Below are positions 8,715 to 17,472 of a stretch of 64,000 nucleotides of DNA, in pieces (position 1 is the first letter of the stretch; every line of letters begins with the position of its first letter). The position numbers and the translations under genes were made by a program. The DNA is from Candidatus Thorarchaeota archaeon (GTDB lineage: Archaea; Asgardarchaeota; Thorarchaeia; Thorarchaeales; Thorarchaeaceae): positions 323,434 to 387,433 of the forward strand of contig JAIZWL010000001.1 in the NCBI GenBank assembly GCA_021498125.1. The letters are read 5' to 3'. The notes beneath the pieces were generated by a model. The model did no database searches. It had not been told where the DNA came from and worked only from the letters and a program-made list of their open reading frames with translations.

Positions 8715-9800
8715 TTGAAGGAAGAACTCACCGATTTTGCTGCTCATATTCAACGGTTCTCTCTGAGGTCTCGTGGTACCTCAATTGATCAAAGACGCAA
8801 GCGCGACCCAAAACGTCCCGCAGCATCATGGGTCACTACAGCCCGCATCGGTTATGATACAGGTACTGCCATCTCTATTGTCCTCTCCACAATTGGTTGC
8901 TCATATGCACGCAGTCCTCTTGGTGGTTGCACTATGTGTTCCTATCTTCTTGATGGTACGAGCGAGCATGTTTCCACAGAGGACCTGATGACTCAGTTCG
9001 AGACCGCTATGACGAAAGTAGCAGACGCCACTGCTCCTCTCTCTGTGAAGATCTATACCAGCGGAAGTTTTCTCGATCCGGCCGAGGTTCATCCCGAGGC
9101 TCGCCAGAAGATTCTCTTGCTTCTTGCCGCAGATGATCGTGTGACTCAAGTCGTCCTTGAATCTCGACCAGAGTATGTGACCGAAGAGGTGATGTCGGAG
9201 ATACACGAGATTCTCGGGGATCGAGATGTCGAGATCGGAATTGGTCTAGAGAGCAGCAATGACACAGTCCGACTGATGTGTATCAATAAAGGGTTCACAC
9301 TTGATGATTTTGAGCGCAGTGTGATGATTGCCCGACGCTATGGTATCGGCACACGCGCCTATGTTCTCGTCAAAGCTCCATTTCTCACCGAGCGCGATGC
9401 TTTGTTTGATGCACTTGACACAATGAGTACTGCTGCTCGCCTTGGGGTCACAACGATCTCGGTCAATCCCATTGATATTCAGCGGTATACTCTTGTAGAG
9501 CGTCTCTGGAAAAATGGGCAGTATCGTCCTCCATGGCTTTGGACCGTTGTACAGGTCTTGCATCAAGCGCGCAGAGCGATTCCTGCAAATGTCATCATCC
9601 TCTGTGATCCTGTGGCTGCTGGAAAACAGCGTGGAACGCATAATTGTGGCAAATGCGATAAGGCACTTGTTTCGGCAATCCGCAAGTTCTCTCTGACACA
9701 GGATAGTAGGGACTTGGAAGGAATCACCTGTGATTGTCGTGCTGAGTGGGAGCACGCACTTGCCCACGAAGATCTCGCCCTCATCGTCCACGACCGATAA
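8715..9800 (+). CDS. Radical SAM archaeosine synthase beta subunit RaSEA
   Basis: A radical SAM enzyme of the Elp3-like RaSEA group. The cluster-binding motif is STIGCSYARSPLGGCTMCSY near residue 60: the Cys residues follow C-x9-C-x2-C, as in RaSEA. Further conserved parts are IYTSGSFLDPAEV, VVLESRPEYV, IGIGLESSND and the C-terminal Cys pairs NCGKCD and CDCR. With ArcS just upstream, the role is cleaving the preQ0-lysine intermediate in tRNA to give archaeosine. The frame opens inside arcS and ATG 8673 is possible, but GGAGG at 8700-8704 lies 10 bases before TTG 8715, the start chosen here. Confidence 0.9.
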   Translation: MKEELTDFAAHIQRFSLRSRGTSIDQRRKRDPKRPAASWVTTARIGYDTGTAISIVLSTIGCSYARSPLGGCTMCSYLLDGTSEHVSTEDLMTQFETAMTKVADATAPLSVKIYTSGSFLDPAEVHPEARQKILLLLAADDRVTQVVLESRPEYVTEEVMSEIHEILGDRDVEIGIGLESSNDTVRLMCINKGFTLDDFERSVMIARRYGIGTRAYVLVKAPFLTERDALFDALDTMSTAARLGVTTISVNPIDIQRYTLVERLWKNGQYRPPWLWTVVQVLHQARRAIPANVIILCDPVAAGKQRGTHNCGKCDKALVSAIRKFSLTQDSRDLEGITCDCRAEWEHALAHEDLALIVHDR

Positions 9801-9862
9801 TAATTCTGGATGCTCGAATCCAATTAATTACGGGAATAAATACTCTGAGACATAGTTGGAAT

Positions 9863-11245
9863 ATGGCGGAATCCAACTCCGTACAGGTTTCAATTGAAGG
9901 TAATTTCTTGACCGTTACTCAGACTGAAGAACAGATGGTACAGACCCCCGAGAAGACACGACCATCAACCCGTGAGGCTCTCTCGGTGATCTTCTCTTGG
10001 CATAGTTATACTCTATTTCTCATCACAACTTGGATATTTTATGCATTCGACTCATTGATGCTCTTCTATAATCTGTACCTTCGAGACCTTGGTTGGAGTT
10101 TTGTGGTCATTGGCGCGCTAAGCGGAATCAATATGATTATAGCCGCCTCTTCAAGGATAGTTGGCGGATACATTGGAGATGTGGCAGATCGTAAACTACT
10201 TGCAACCATTGCCATGTTGTTTGCTTCTATGTTCTTTCTCCTTTCAGCACTGTTCATCCATCCCGCCATCATTGTCCTGGCGCTGCTCATCTATTCATCT
10301 ATGAACTTGGTGAAGAGTGGTTCATCCGCCTATATCATGGATAATGTGCCTCGGGAACATAGTGGGCTTGCTCTCTCTCTGTTTAAAGCAGGCAGGGTCA
10401 CTGGAGTTGCTATGCTCTTGGCCTTCAACGTGCTCGTAGCGACAAGCGGTTTTGGAGCGGGCTATCGCATACTTATGCTTGTGGGTGGTCTATGTCTACT
10501 TGCAAGCACAATAGTTCGTGCATATTGGCTCACACCGAGTCCGCCTCAACAGCGAACACGAACAGTTAGTATCTCGCGTGATTTCATCCACGAGAACTGG
10601 AAGGCCTTTCGCCTCCTCATCACAACACTTCCTGGTGCTATCATCATTGTGATCTTGGATGCAATTAATGATGGTCTGTTCAAATTCGGAGCCCTGCTCT
10701 ATGCAAATGAGTATCTGGGAATTTCTATCCCTGGAATCGGAACTATTTTGATTGCCACTCTGCTGATCTCGGTTCCACTACTACTCAAAGTGGGACGCCT
10801 TGCTGATACACGTGGTCTCAAACGAGCGTCCTTAATGGTATATAGCCTCATGCCTATCTCTACGACACTCATTCTCATCGCCCCATTCCTTCCAACTTGG
10901 GCACCACAATCAATCATTACCGGGGCGGAATCCATCTTTCCGGGTCTAGGATCGGTATTTACAACTGTATTCATAGGCATTGTCTTGAAGTATGTGAACG
11001 ATGGTCTCTGGTGGCTTCTATTAATGACAATGATCCGCAAGAGTCTTCCACGTGATGGGACCTCTAAGTTCTTGGCAATCTTCTGGTTCTTTGTCATGGC
11101 ACTTGCATCAATTGGTCCTTTCATCGGTGGTGTGTTGTTCGCGCTCGGAAGCCCTCAACTCATATTTGTTGCATCTTTGATCCTCAATGCACTCATCCTG
11201 TTGTCGATTGCTCGAAATGGACTGGCACGGCATGTTGAAACTTGA
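9863..11245 (+). CDS. Major facilitator superfamily transporter
   Basis: A 460-residue membrane protein with about twelve hydrophobic helices and a polar N-terminal tail of about 45 residues. The loop after helix 2 reads GGYIGDVADRK, the MFS motif A (G-x3-D-x-x-D-R/K), and the second half repeats it as KVGRLADTRGLKR. The substrate cannot be told from sequence; drug or metabolite export are the usual guesses. ATG 9863 is preferred over the upstream opening of the frame, which overlaps the RaSEA gene. No terminator hairpin is evident after it. Confidence 0.87.
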   Translation: MAESNSVQVSIEGNFLTVTQTEEQMVQTPEKTRPSTREALSVIFSWHSYTLFLITTWIFYAFDSLMLFYNLYLRDLGWSFVVIGALSGINMIIAASSRIVGGYIGDVADRKLLATIAMLFASMFFLLSALFIHPAIIVLALLIYSSMNLVKSGSSAYIMDNVPREHSGLALSLFKAGRVTGVAMLLAFNVLVATSGFGAGYRILMLVGGLCLLASTIVRAYWLTPSPPQQRTRTVSISRDFIHENWKAFRLLITTLPGAIIIVILDAINDGLFKFGALLYANEYLGISIPGIGTILIATLLISVPLLLKVGRLADTRGLKRASLMVYSLMPISTTLILIAPFLPTWAPQSIITGAESIFPGLGSVFTTVFIGIVLKYVNDGLWWLLLMTMIRKSLPRDGTSKFLAIFWFFVMALASIGPFIGGVLFALGSPQLIFVASLILNALILLSIARNGLARHVET

Positions 11246-11552
11246 TTATATCCTCAAATTTCGGAAAGATACATACATACAATTTGGTGTTAGCTCAAAT
11301 ATTTCGCATAGTGATAAATAATTATTCTCTCGGCTCTGTGTGAAAAGTCAGTATTATAGTGATTATGAAACGTATGAACAATATTTTGTGTCCGAATCCA
11401 AGACTCTTCAGAACCTATGCTGACATAAACGATCTATCCGAGTGGACTTTTCACACAGCTCCTATTCTCTCAGCAAATTTATATACAATTCAATCGGTAG
11501 TTGAATTGTGCTTAATTCATAAGCACACATATGGGGGAAAGGGGAAAAAAAA
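11246..11552. promoter_or_regulatory. Control region upstream of the secreted clan CD protein, with inverted repeat
   Basis: This 307-base gap holds a perfect 14-bp inverted repeat: CTGTGTGAAAAGTC at 11336-11349 and its complement GACTTTTCACACAG at 11445-11458. A TATA-like run (aatttatatacaattc, about 11477-11492) follows the right arm, and a purine-rich ribosome binding stretch (gggggaaagggg) ends just before the ATG at 11553. The arms are about 95 bases apart, so they look like paired binding sites rather than a tight hairpin. An open frame of 66 codons inside the gap overlaps the repeat and looks non-coding. Confidence 0.5.
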
Positions 11553-12605
11553 ATGTTAACATCTCAATCGAGAACCAAAGTATTTTCGATTTATGTTGCA
11601 ATTCCTCTTGTTGTCTTGTCGTTCTTGGTTTCAACCTTTGTTTTTGTTGAAGCAGCAACGACACAACAGAGAATAATGGATAATGCCCGTGTTGCGGCTT
11701 TTCGTACGCTATCGGTCAGTAAACATCCCTTGGGATTAATGAGCTATGATTCGTCTGGAGATCTTTACAAGGAAATGAACTCTGTCAAGGGTGTCTTTGA
11801 TGAGCAGAATGATCGGAATCTCCAACAATATGGGGAAACTCCATTGACGATTAGTGTCGCTAAAGGGAGCTATGCGACCCTAGCAACACTCAAATCGTAC
11901 TTGAATTCAAAAGAACGCGTGCATGTGGCTTCACATGGGTACATCGATTCAAAAATCGAAACATTACCTAATGGGGAAACAACCATAATAAAGTATCCTG
12001 CGGTGAGAATGCATGGAGATCAAGATTTCTCTGTCCAAGAGATTAAAAAATGGGGCACGATTAATGGTCGTTGCCAATTACTGTATCTAAGTGCATGCTA
12101 TAGTATGGGATCGTCAAGCAATGGTGCAATAAATAACAGACTGGCCCAAGCCATTTTTGATAAGACGAATGTCTATACTATCTTGGGCTTCAAGGGACCT
12201 GTTGATATTCTAGCAGCTACTATCCTTAGTCAAAAATTCTGGAAATATCATATTGCATATGCCACTACAGGTGGAATCTCTGCGGGTCGCTCCTATCAAC
12301 ATGTTCGGGATGTGCTCAATGCCTGTCTAGCTGCTCTGCCTATCCTAACTGGAACAAGCATAGGTACAGTTGCTGCACTCATTATTGGTCTTGGTGCAAG
12401 TGGTGTTGGTAGTGTATTTATTGCTGGTCTAGTGGCTGAATTTAGCAATGTGTTGCTTTGGGAAACAGCATTGGCAGGTCTTCGAGATGCTCTCAAAGGC
12501 TGGGTAATGTTGGATGACGGTGTTGCAGTTCCCGGGCTCAGCTGGACGTATGGTACTGGTGGCGGTGGCGGTAGCAGTTCGAGACCTGTTGTGACAGTAT
12601 GTTAG
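11553..12605 (+). CDS. Exported protein with caspase/CHAT-like (clan CD) His-Cys pair
   Basis: A 350-residue protein with an N-terminal signal or anchor helix (about residues 12-34, ending VFVEAATT). The middle part has the clan CD cysteine-peptidase layout: a hydrophobic strand then VHVASHGYID (His128), and about 54 residues on another strand then LLYLSACYSMG (Cys182), as in CHAT, gingipain and caspase-like proteases. After this comes GFKGPVD and a long hydrophobic, Gly/Ala-rich segment (about 255-305), then a Gly/Ser-rich tail (GTGGGGGSSSRP) ending in Cys. I infer a cell-surface or exported protease-like protein. Catalysis is not proven by motif alone. A hairpin terminator follows the stop at once. 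Confidence 0.72.
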   Translation: MLTSQSRTKVFSIYVAIPLVVLSFLVSTFVFVEAATTQQRIMDNARVAAFRTLSVSKHPLGLMSYDSSGDLYKEMNSVKGVFDEQNDRNLQQYGETPLTISVAKGSYATLATLKSYLNSKERVHVASHGYIDSKIETLPNGETTIIKYPAVRMHGDQDFSVQEIKKWGTINGRCQLLYLSACYSMGSSSNGAINNRLAQAIFDKTNVYTILGFKGPVDILAATILSQKFWKYHIAYATTGGISAGRSYQHVRDVLNACLAALPILTGTSIGTVAALIIGLGASGVGSVFIAGLVAEFSNVLLWETALAGLRDALKGWVMLDDGVAVPGLSWTYGTGGGGGSSSRPVVTVC

Positions 12606-12630
12606 GAGGGGTTCCCCCTCCTGTTTTTTT
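12604..12630 (+). terminator. Hairpin terminator after the clan CD protein
   Basis: AGGAGGG and CCCTCCT form a strong GC-rich stem around GTTCC, followed by G and seven T. The stem begins within the TAG stop codon context at 12603-12605, a classic intrinsic-type signal on the plus strand. Confidence 0.75.
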
Positions 12631-12650
12631 ATGATATGGTGATGATCGGT

Positions 12651-14012
12651 ATGAAACGTTCTCAATCTTTTACTTCACATGCAATCCTCTTGGTTTTGTT
12701 AATAATAATTATAATGCCTCGCCCTTTATCTTTTAGTCAGGTTCAGGTGTCCTTACGAACACCATTCAGCCCCACATCATATGCACTGACACGCAGAGAG
12801 GCAATTATTAATTATACATTTGCGCTCTATGATACGTACAGTGATGACTGGTATAGTGATCTCGGGTACTTTCATAGTTACTTGAGAGCAACCCCTCCTG
12901 ATCCTCGATTAGGGACCTATCCAGGCTTGGGTGAATTTGTCCCCTTCTTTGAAACACTGCATACTCTTAATGCAACTACTAATTTCAATTGGTCCGGATG
13001 TATCAAGCTCTTGAATGCTCTAGTTGTACGTAACAAGACCAATCCCTATTATGGACTCGTCCTAGACTCAACAGTGGATTCTTCTAGTGTGTTCGCGTGT
13101 AATGATGCAATTAAGATATACCCCCTGTTGAATATAAGCCTCGATACTAATATCATTGCACAGTATGTTGCCAGTCTACAGGGCTCAAGTGGTGGCTTTA
13201 TCGTTGATGCGTTTACAATTAGTCCAAAACCAGAACCCAATTTACTTTATACTTGCTTTGCACTTGATACTCTTGCTCGTCTTGGACGTTTAGACCTAAT
13301 CGATACAACTGCTGCTCTAGATTATGTTGAACGTTGTTACAAAACAGATGGGGGCTTTGCATATGCCCCTGCCACTGAATATGATAGTAGTTACAATTAT
13401 GTTCCATTAGGGTTGCTCTCACTAAAGGCCCTAGGCAGGACCGATCTATTTCGGATAAATGACACCACCAATTTTTTGCTTGCCAGTTGGGATAATGCTA
13501 CAGGTTGTGTTCCTGGTGGAACACCCGTTGACACTGAACGAATAATCTGGTCTCTTACCCTACTCGGAACCGAAGACAGAATTGATATCGAGAAGGCAAT
13601 AACATGGATTCTCTCCTGTCAATCGAGTATGCGCGGAGAATTTTTACCGTATCCTGGTGCTAATTATGATGATGAACGTTTCGAGTGGGCTCGTGCGGCA
13701 GTACACACTCTAGATCTACTTAATTCTCTTCAACGACTGGATGAAATGTATTCTATAGAACTGTATGCCAAGTATTCTGTCAATCAGTGGTATATCAACT
13801 ACATCAAGGAACATTTTGGTACTACAACAACGCAAGGATCACCCTTCGTGTTACCTGCGATTAACATTGATTTCGTTGGAATCATACGCACAATGGCTCC
13901 CGGTATTGCTGTTCTTAGTGTTATCGCTCTTCCACTAATATACCTTGGATGGACTGACCGCCAGAAAAAGATACAACGGCGAGAGCGACTTCGTAAACGA
14001 CGGCCTAAATAG
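12651..14012 (+). CDS. Exported, C-terminally anchored protein with prenyltransferase/squalene-cyclase-type repeats
   Basis: A protein of about 453 residues. A hydrophobic signal segment (about 8-28) is followed by a large extracellular domain and one C-terminal membrane helix (MAPGIAVLSVIALPLIYLGW) with a strongly basic cytoplasmic tail (KKIQRRERLRKRRPK). The external part contains alpha/alpha-barrel repeats of the prenyltransferase/squalene oxidase type: QGSSGGFIVDAFT, CYKTDGGFAYAP and LLSLKALGRTDL, each a GGF core with flanking helices. In archaea such repeats occur in surface proteins without known enzymatic activity, so no reaction is proposed. It lies 46 bases after the clan CD gene but beyond a terminator. 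Confidence 0.7.
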   Translation: MKRSQSFTSHAILLVLLIIIIMPRPLSFSQVQVSLRTPFSPTSYALTRREAIINYTFALYDTYSDDWYSDLGYFHSYLRATPPDPRLGTYPGLGEFVPFFETLHTLNATTNFNWSGCIKLLNALVVRNKTNPYYGLVLDSTVDSSSVFACNDAIKIYPLLNISLDTNIIAQYVASLQGSSGGFIVDAFTISPKPEPNLLYTCFALDTLARLGRLDLIDTTAALDYVERCYKTDGGFAYAPATEYDSSYNYVPLGLLSLKALGRTDLFRINDTTNFLLASWDNATGCVPGGTPVDTERIIWSLTLLGTEDRIDIEKAITWILSCQSSMRGEFLPYPGANYDDERFEWARAAVHTLDLLNSLQRLDEMYSIELYAKYSVNQWYINYIKEHFGTTTTQGSPFVLPAINIDFVGIIRTMAPGIAVLSVIALPLIYLGWTDRQKKIQRRERLRKRRPK

Positions 14013-14216
14013 ACGCAAGATTGTATTGCTTGGTGAAACATCTTTCATATCTGTGTGTGCGCATCATTTATTGATTGGTTCACTCTGCGACTTTCACACA
14101 TCGTTGAAGTGATCTGACCTCTTACAATCTTGCTTATTGCCTTTGCACACAGCTCTATACTAGGAAACTCTTAAACGGGAACTGGCAGTGGGGTCATCAT
14201 CTATTGATGGTGGTCT

Positions 14217-14558
14217 ATGATGAAGTACATCACACGTGTCAGTATATGGTTTTATAGTGAAGGGGCCTCTCCGGCAAAAGTCATTCAGAAATTACTGGAA
14301 CTAGGATTCACCCCGGTTCGAGGTGCCTATGATTTCGTGTACGAGCATCAACAGAGCGATATGACTGAGAAGGATCTTGGCGGTGCTATTATTGAAATCG
14401 CTAATGCACTTCATATTGCGCTTAAGGGATTCAAGGTCTGGTTCAATCTCGACACTCACCCCTCAGAAGACGATCCTGAGTATGTGCCTCTGGAGGCAAT
14501 CGATGCCGAGCTTGAGGCTACTAGAAAAGAAATATCCGAACTTGAACGTGAGATGTGA
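14217..14558 (+). CDS. Small conserved-looking protein, unknown
   Basis: A 113-residue soluble protein with no family I can name. It starts MMKYITRVSIWFYSEGASPAKVIQKLLELGF, an alpha/beta pattern, and ends in a charged helix (LEATRKEISELEREM) likely to form a coiled coil. A strand-turn-strand (GFKVWFNLDTHPSEDDPEY) lies in between. The composition and codon use match neighbouring real genes, and it is flanked by a long hairpin at 14583. Its downstream neighbour is convergent. Confidence 0.6.
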   Translation: MMKYITRVSIWFYSEGASPAKVIQKLLELGFTPVRGAYDFVYEHQQSDMTEKDLGGAIIEIANALHIALKGFKVWFNLDTHPSEDDPEYVPLEAIDAELEATRKEISELEREM

Positions 14559-14582
14559 GCAAGAATTAGGTGTGGGGCGATA

Positions 14583-14606
14583 GAGAAGGGGAAGATTCCC
14601 CTTCTC
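14583..14606. terminator. Perfect hairpin between convergent genes
   Basis: GAGAAGGGGAA and TTCCCCTTCTC form an 11-bp perfect stem with a two-base centre. It sits 25 bases after the plus-strand stop (14558) and 29 bases beyond the minus-strand stop (14635). No T-run follows on either side, so a terminator or mRNA 3'-end role is inferred from position. Confidence 0.5.
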
Positions 14607-14634
14607 CTTGGGAGGATGAATTTGTAGGCGTGCC

Positions 14635-16416
14635 CTAGTCAGATGTGACCTCTGGTTCACGGCGTTCGTATTCGCCCTCGCCTCTGACGGTCACATTGAG
14701 CTTCTTTTTGTCTTCGGGATTCATTCGTGGCCATACCCAGACCATGTTGGTCCCGTCATCTACTGTATCCAGTCGAGGTGCATCATCGGCAGGATCACAC
14801 GATACAAACTCAAATCCCTGTGGAATCCAGTCTGAGACGACGACGTTCTCGACTGTGACCTCACCACGGTTCTCCACGGCTAGCATGACCACATACTCAC
14901 CAGGATTACTCCCGCGATTAATTGCCTTCTTTGCAGTGAGGCGTCGTTTCTTGTAGACAATACCGATTTTGTGGCCATCCTCTGGGCTCTCCACATCCGT
15001 GATGGTTCCCGCAGGATAGATGTTGGCCTCACAGTGAATTGGGCTCGGATACTCTTTCTCCGGTCTGCTTTTCCATGCCATGATTGCATAATTGATCTTG
15101 ATGCTCTGACCGGGCTCGAGTTCACCAACAGAGTCCTTCAAGTCCTTGAACTTGAACGTGAGGGTATGAGTGGTCTCGGGATTTTGATCATCCGGATCTA
15201 TCACGAACTCGTACTCGCCAGTATACTCTTGTCCTGCAATCCAGACAGAGATGTGTTCCGCCTTTGGTGGCATTACATCATCAGGTAGATGATCGACTAC
15301 AGTGATCTCATTGAGTCGGGCAGTACCTGCATTCTTGACCTCTATGTTGACTTCGACCGGGGTCTTGTCAAAGCTGCTCACTTCTGGAGGATCAAACTCC
15401 TTTGTGTATGTGATCTTGTAGACCGGAATGCTCTGTGGCACCTTCTCTACAGTTCCCAATACTCGTTTGGTGACTGTTCGTACGGGTGTGTAGATGACTT
15501 CTTGCGTTACCTTTGGCGGGCTCTTACTATCGATCTCAAATTTAGCACTCCATTCCTCACCCGGCTTGAGTTCGATTGCGGGTGCCTCATCTATCTTCTT
15601 GATCTTCTCACCGCCGTCTTCTGGAGCAAGGTACACCTCCGCCTTGTCAATGCGTACAACAAGATCGCTCTCATTACTGCACTCCAAGGTGCACTCCCAA
15701 TGGTTCGGTGAAGTTTCTGCGGTGTCCACTCCAGTAAGGAACTCTGTCAGAGCAGTCATATCAGGATCGAGTGATGACCTCTGTTGATCCTGTGCTCTGT
15801 ACGTCACGACTATCTCTCCACCGTTGACAATCTCGGTGTCTTCCATATTGGTGGTACCCTTGATCACCAGAGTTGCCTCTTCATGTGGATAGATGATGAA
15901 GTCTTTCCAGACCACCTGACGTGTGCCATCATCATATTCTGCATTCCCGACCCCCACTGACTCAAAGGTGACATCGTTCACTTCTGGGGGAATCGTCTTG
16001 TTTAGGACTATCTCGTCGATCTGTCCATCGGTCTCGTTCTTGAGAGTGATTGTGATCTTTACCGGATTTGTCTTGCCATGTGCATACGCCCAGTGCGGCT
16101 CCTCAGTGGCAATATCTCCGCACGTGTCGAAGATCTCTTTGACAGTGAGAAGTGGTGCTTCGATGTCCATGGTGTAATCGTATTCCCATTTTCCGCCAGC
16201 CTCGATCTCTCCGGCGTTTAGGGTATCTTCCGAAATGTTTGTTCCATCACGAGATTCTCCTAACAGGACCCTCACATTCCAGATTCTGCTTCGTTCCGAC
16301 ACATTGTTGACACTGAGGACTCCTGTGCAGCTTGCTGACAGGGTCTCGCTCAGTTCACCGATCTGTGTCTTTTCAGACTCTTCAAGGTCTATTACGACTC
16401 TTTTTTCCTCGCTCAA
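14635..16416 (-). CDS. Cytoplasmic DUF11/Ig-like repeat protein
   Basis: A 593-residue protein made of tandem beta-sandwich modules. Two modules have clear DUF11-type (conserved repeat) sequences: VEVNIEVKNAGTARLNEITV then DHLPDDV (about 340-380), and VVMLAVENRGEVTVENVVV then DWIPQGFEF (about 510-545). Earlier parts show related patterns (TLECSNESDLVVRIDKAEV). DUF11 proteins are usually exported and wall-bound, but no signal peptide, membrane helix or anchor is visible here, and the start MSEEKRVVIDLEESEKTQ is highly charged. It is the second gene after a metallo-beta-lactamase-fold gene (67-base gap), so the two are probably co-transcribed. Function unknown. Confidence 0.75.
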   Translation of the reverse strand: MSEEKRVVIDLEESEKTQIGELSETLSASCTGVLSVNNVSERSRIWNVRVLLGESRDGTNISEDTLNAGEIEAGGKWEYDYTMDIEAPLLTVKEIFDTCGDIATEEPHWAYAHGKTNPVKITITLKNETDGQIDEIVLNKTIPPEVNDVTFESVGVGNAEYDDGTRQVVWKDFIIYPHEEATLVIKGTTNMEDTEIVNGGEIVVTYRAQDQQRSSLDPDMTALTEFLTGVDTAETSPNHWECTLECSNESDLVVRIDKAEVYLAPEDGGEKIKKIDEAPAIELKPGEEWSAKFEIDSKSPPKVTQEVIYTPVRTVTKRVLGTVEKVPQSIPVYKITYTKEFDPPEVSSFDKTPVEVNIEVKNAGTARLNEITVVDHLPDDVMPPKAEHISVWIAGQEYTGEYEFVIDPDDQNPETTHTLTFKFKDLKDSVGELEPGQSIKINYAIMAWKSRPEKEYPSPIHCEANIYPAGTITDVESPEDGHKIGIVYKKRRLTAKKAINRGSNPGEYVVMLAVENRGEVTVENVVVSDWIPQGFEFVSCDPADDAPRLDTVDDGTNMVWVWPRMNPEDKKKLNVTVRGEGEYERREPEVTSD

Positions 16417-16483
16417 CTGGCCTCACCTACCTGTGATCTTCACCCTCCCGGGTGACTTCTGGCTTGCTGGATCATGCCTGGGT

Positions 16484-17179
16484 TCAAGAGAGTGTGAATC
16501 GAAACTCATATCCCGCAGACCATTCAGCCGACAATGTCTGATTGGGTTTCATCACGACTGGTGTGCACTCTCGTGCAAACTGATCAACGTACTTTGAGAA
16601 CTTGGCTGTCTGCTCCTCTGAGGTCCATCGCATTGCAATCCCGACTTTGGGCTTTGCATCGATGCAGAGGCTCACAGCATCTTTCACAGGAAATACGCCC
16701 TCTCCGCTGACTGGCGCGATTAAGATGTCGGTCTCAAATTGACCGAAAGGTCCCCGCACCATCGCATCACCGAGATATGCGACGCGCATCTTCCCCATCT
16801 CTATGTATAGACCGAGGTTCTCGATCTTCTCCCCTGTGTCTGGAATCGCACGTTTGAGTGGGTGCGCTGTCACCTTAAATCCTGGAATCTCATATGGTGT
16901 ATCGGATTTCAGAACATGCAAGAGCCACGGCTTGCCTCCCTGTGATTTGACCTTCTCGATGGTGATCTCATTTCCAAGAATCCATGCCTTGGACTGCTCT
17001 GCAATTGCAGTTGCATTTCCAAGTGCATCATCAAGATGGTGTGTCGCTATGATGAGCCTGACATTAATATCATCAGGCACAACTGGCGTGCCATCCCATA
17101 TTCCTGGATTCAACAGGACCGTGTTTTCTCCTGCTTCTAGCAGGAATGTTGTATGTCCAAAGTACGTGATCTTCAGCAA
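16484..17179 (-). CDS. Metallo-beta-lactamase-fold protein (UlaG/UPF0173-like) with altered metal motif
   Basis: A 231-residue protein with the MBL beginning MLKITYFGHTTFLLE, as in UPF0173/UlaG hydrolases, and later conserved points: a strand with His (FKVTAHPLK), Asp in AYLGDAM, and IAPVSGEGVFP. The central metal motif HxHxDH appears as THHLDDALG, so only part of it survives: one His shifts and the final His is Ala. This suggests a single-metal or inactive member. It is first in a two-gene minus-strand unit with the DUF11-like protein. The start MLKITYF is supported by family length. Confidence 0.8.
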   Translation of the reverse strand: MLKITYFGHTTFLLEAGENTVLLNPGIWDGTPVVPDDINVRLIIATHHLDDALGNATAIAEQSKAWILGNEITIEKVKSQGGKPWLLHVLKSDTPYEIPGFKVTAHPLKRAIPDTGEKIENLGLYIEMGKMRVAYLGDAMVRGPFGQFETDILIAPVSGEGVFPVKDAVSLCIDAKPKVGIAMRWTSEEQTAKFSKYVDQFARECTPVVMKPNQTLSAEWSAGYEFRFTLS

Positions 17180-17472
17180 TGAATCACATCCCTTTATCCG
17201 GGCTTGGTTCCCTCTGAGCCAGAATACTTGCTTACTCTCAATGAGGACTTGATGACTTAATAAGATAATTGGGCGTGAATAGCAACGGCGCTTTTCTCCT
17301 TTTATATAATTATACTCTCTGTATTATCTATTAAAATAGAACCGTATAATATATGAAAATCTTCTGGCGCCAAACTGTATAGGAATTGACTACTCGATAA
17401 GCACGAGTGTCGAGTTTTTAAATGCCCTCAGATAATAAGAGGTAGCGTCCTATAATCATCGAGGGCAGGTCT
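17180..17472. promoter_or_regulatory. Divergent promoter region before the NurA operon
   Basis: This AT-rich gap separates the minus-strand MBL gene from the nurA operon. A dyad ACTCGA (17392-17397) and TCGAGT (17410-17415) is joined by a third copy of the half-site, CGAGT at 17404-17408. The right arm runs straight into a TATA-like box TTTTTAAATG (17414-17423), about 50 bases before the nurA ATG. The placement over BRE/TATA suggests a regulator site. A second AT-rich run (17300-17360) may serve the opposite gene. Confidence 0.5.

Noticed and set aside
9246-9791. 181-codon frame antisense to the RaSEA gene
   Set aside because: The plus-strand frame has the radical SAM Cys motif and full-length similarity; the antisense frame has none.
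14645-16177. Several Ser/Thr-rich frames antisense to the DUF11-like gene
   Set aside because: They follow the codon pattern of the real minus-strand gene; long and low-complexity, with no start signals.
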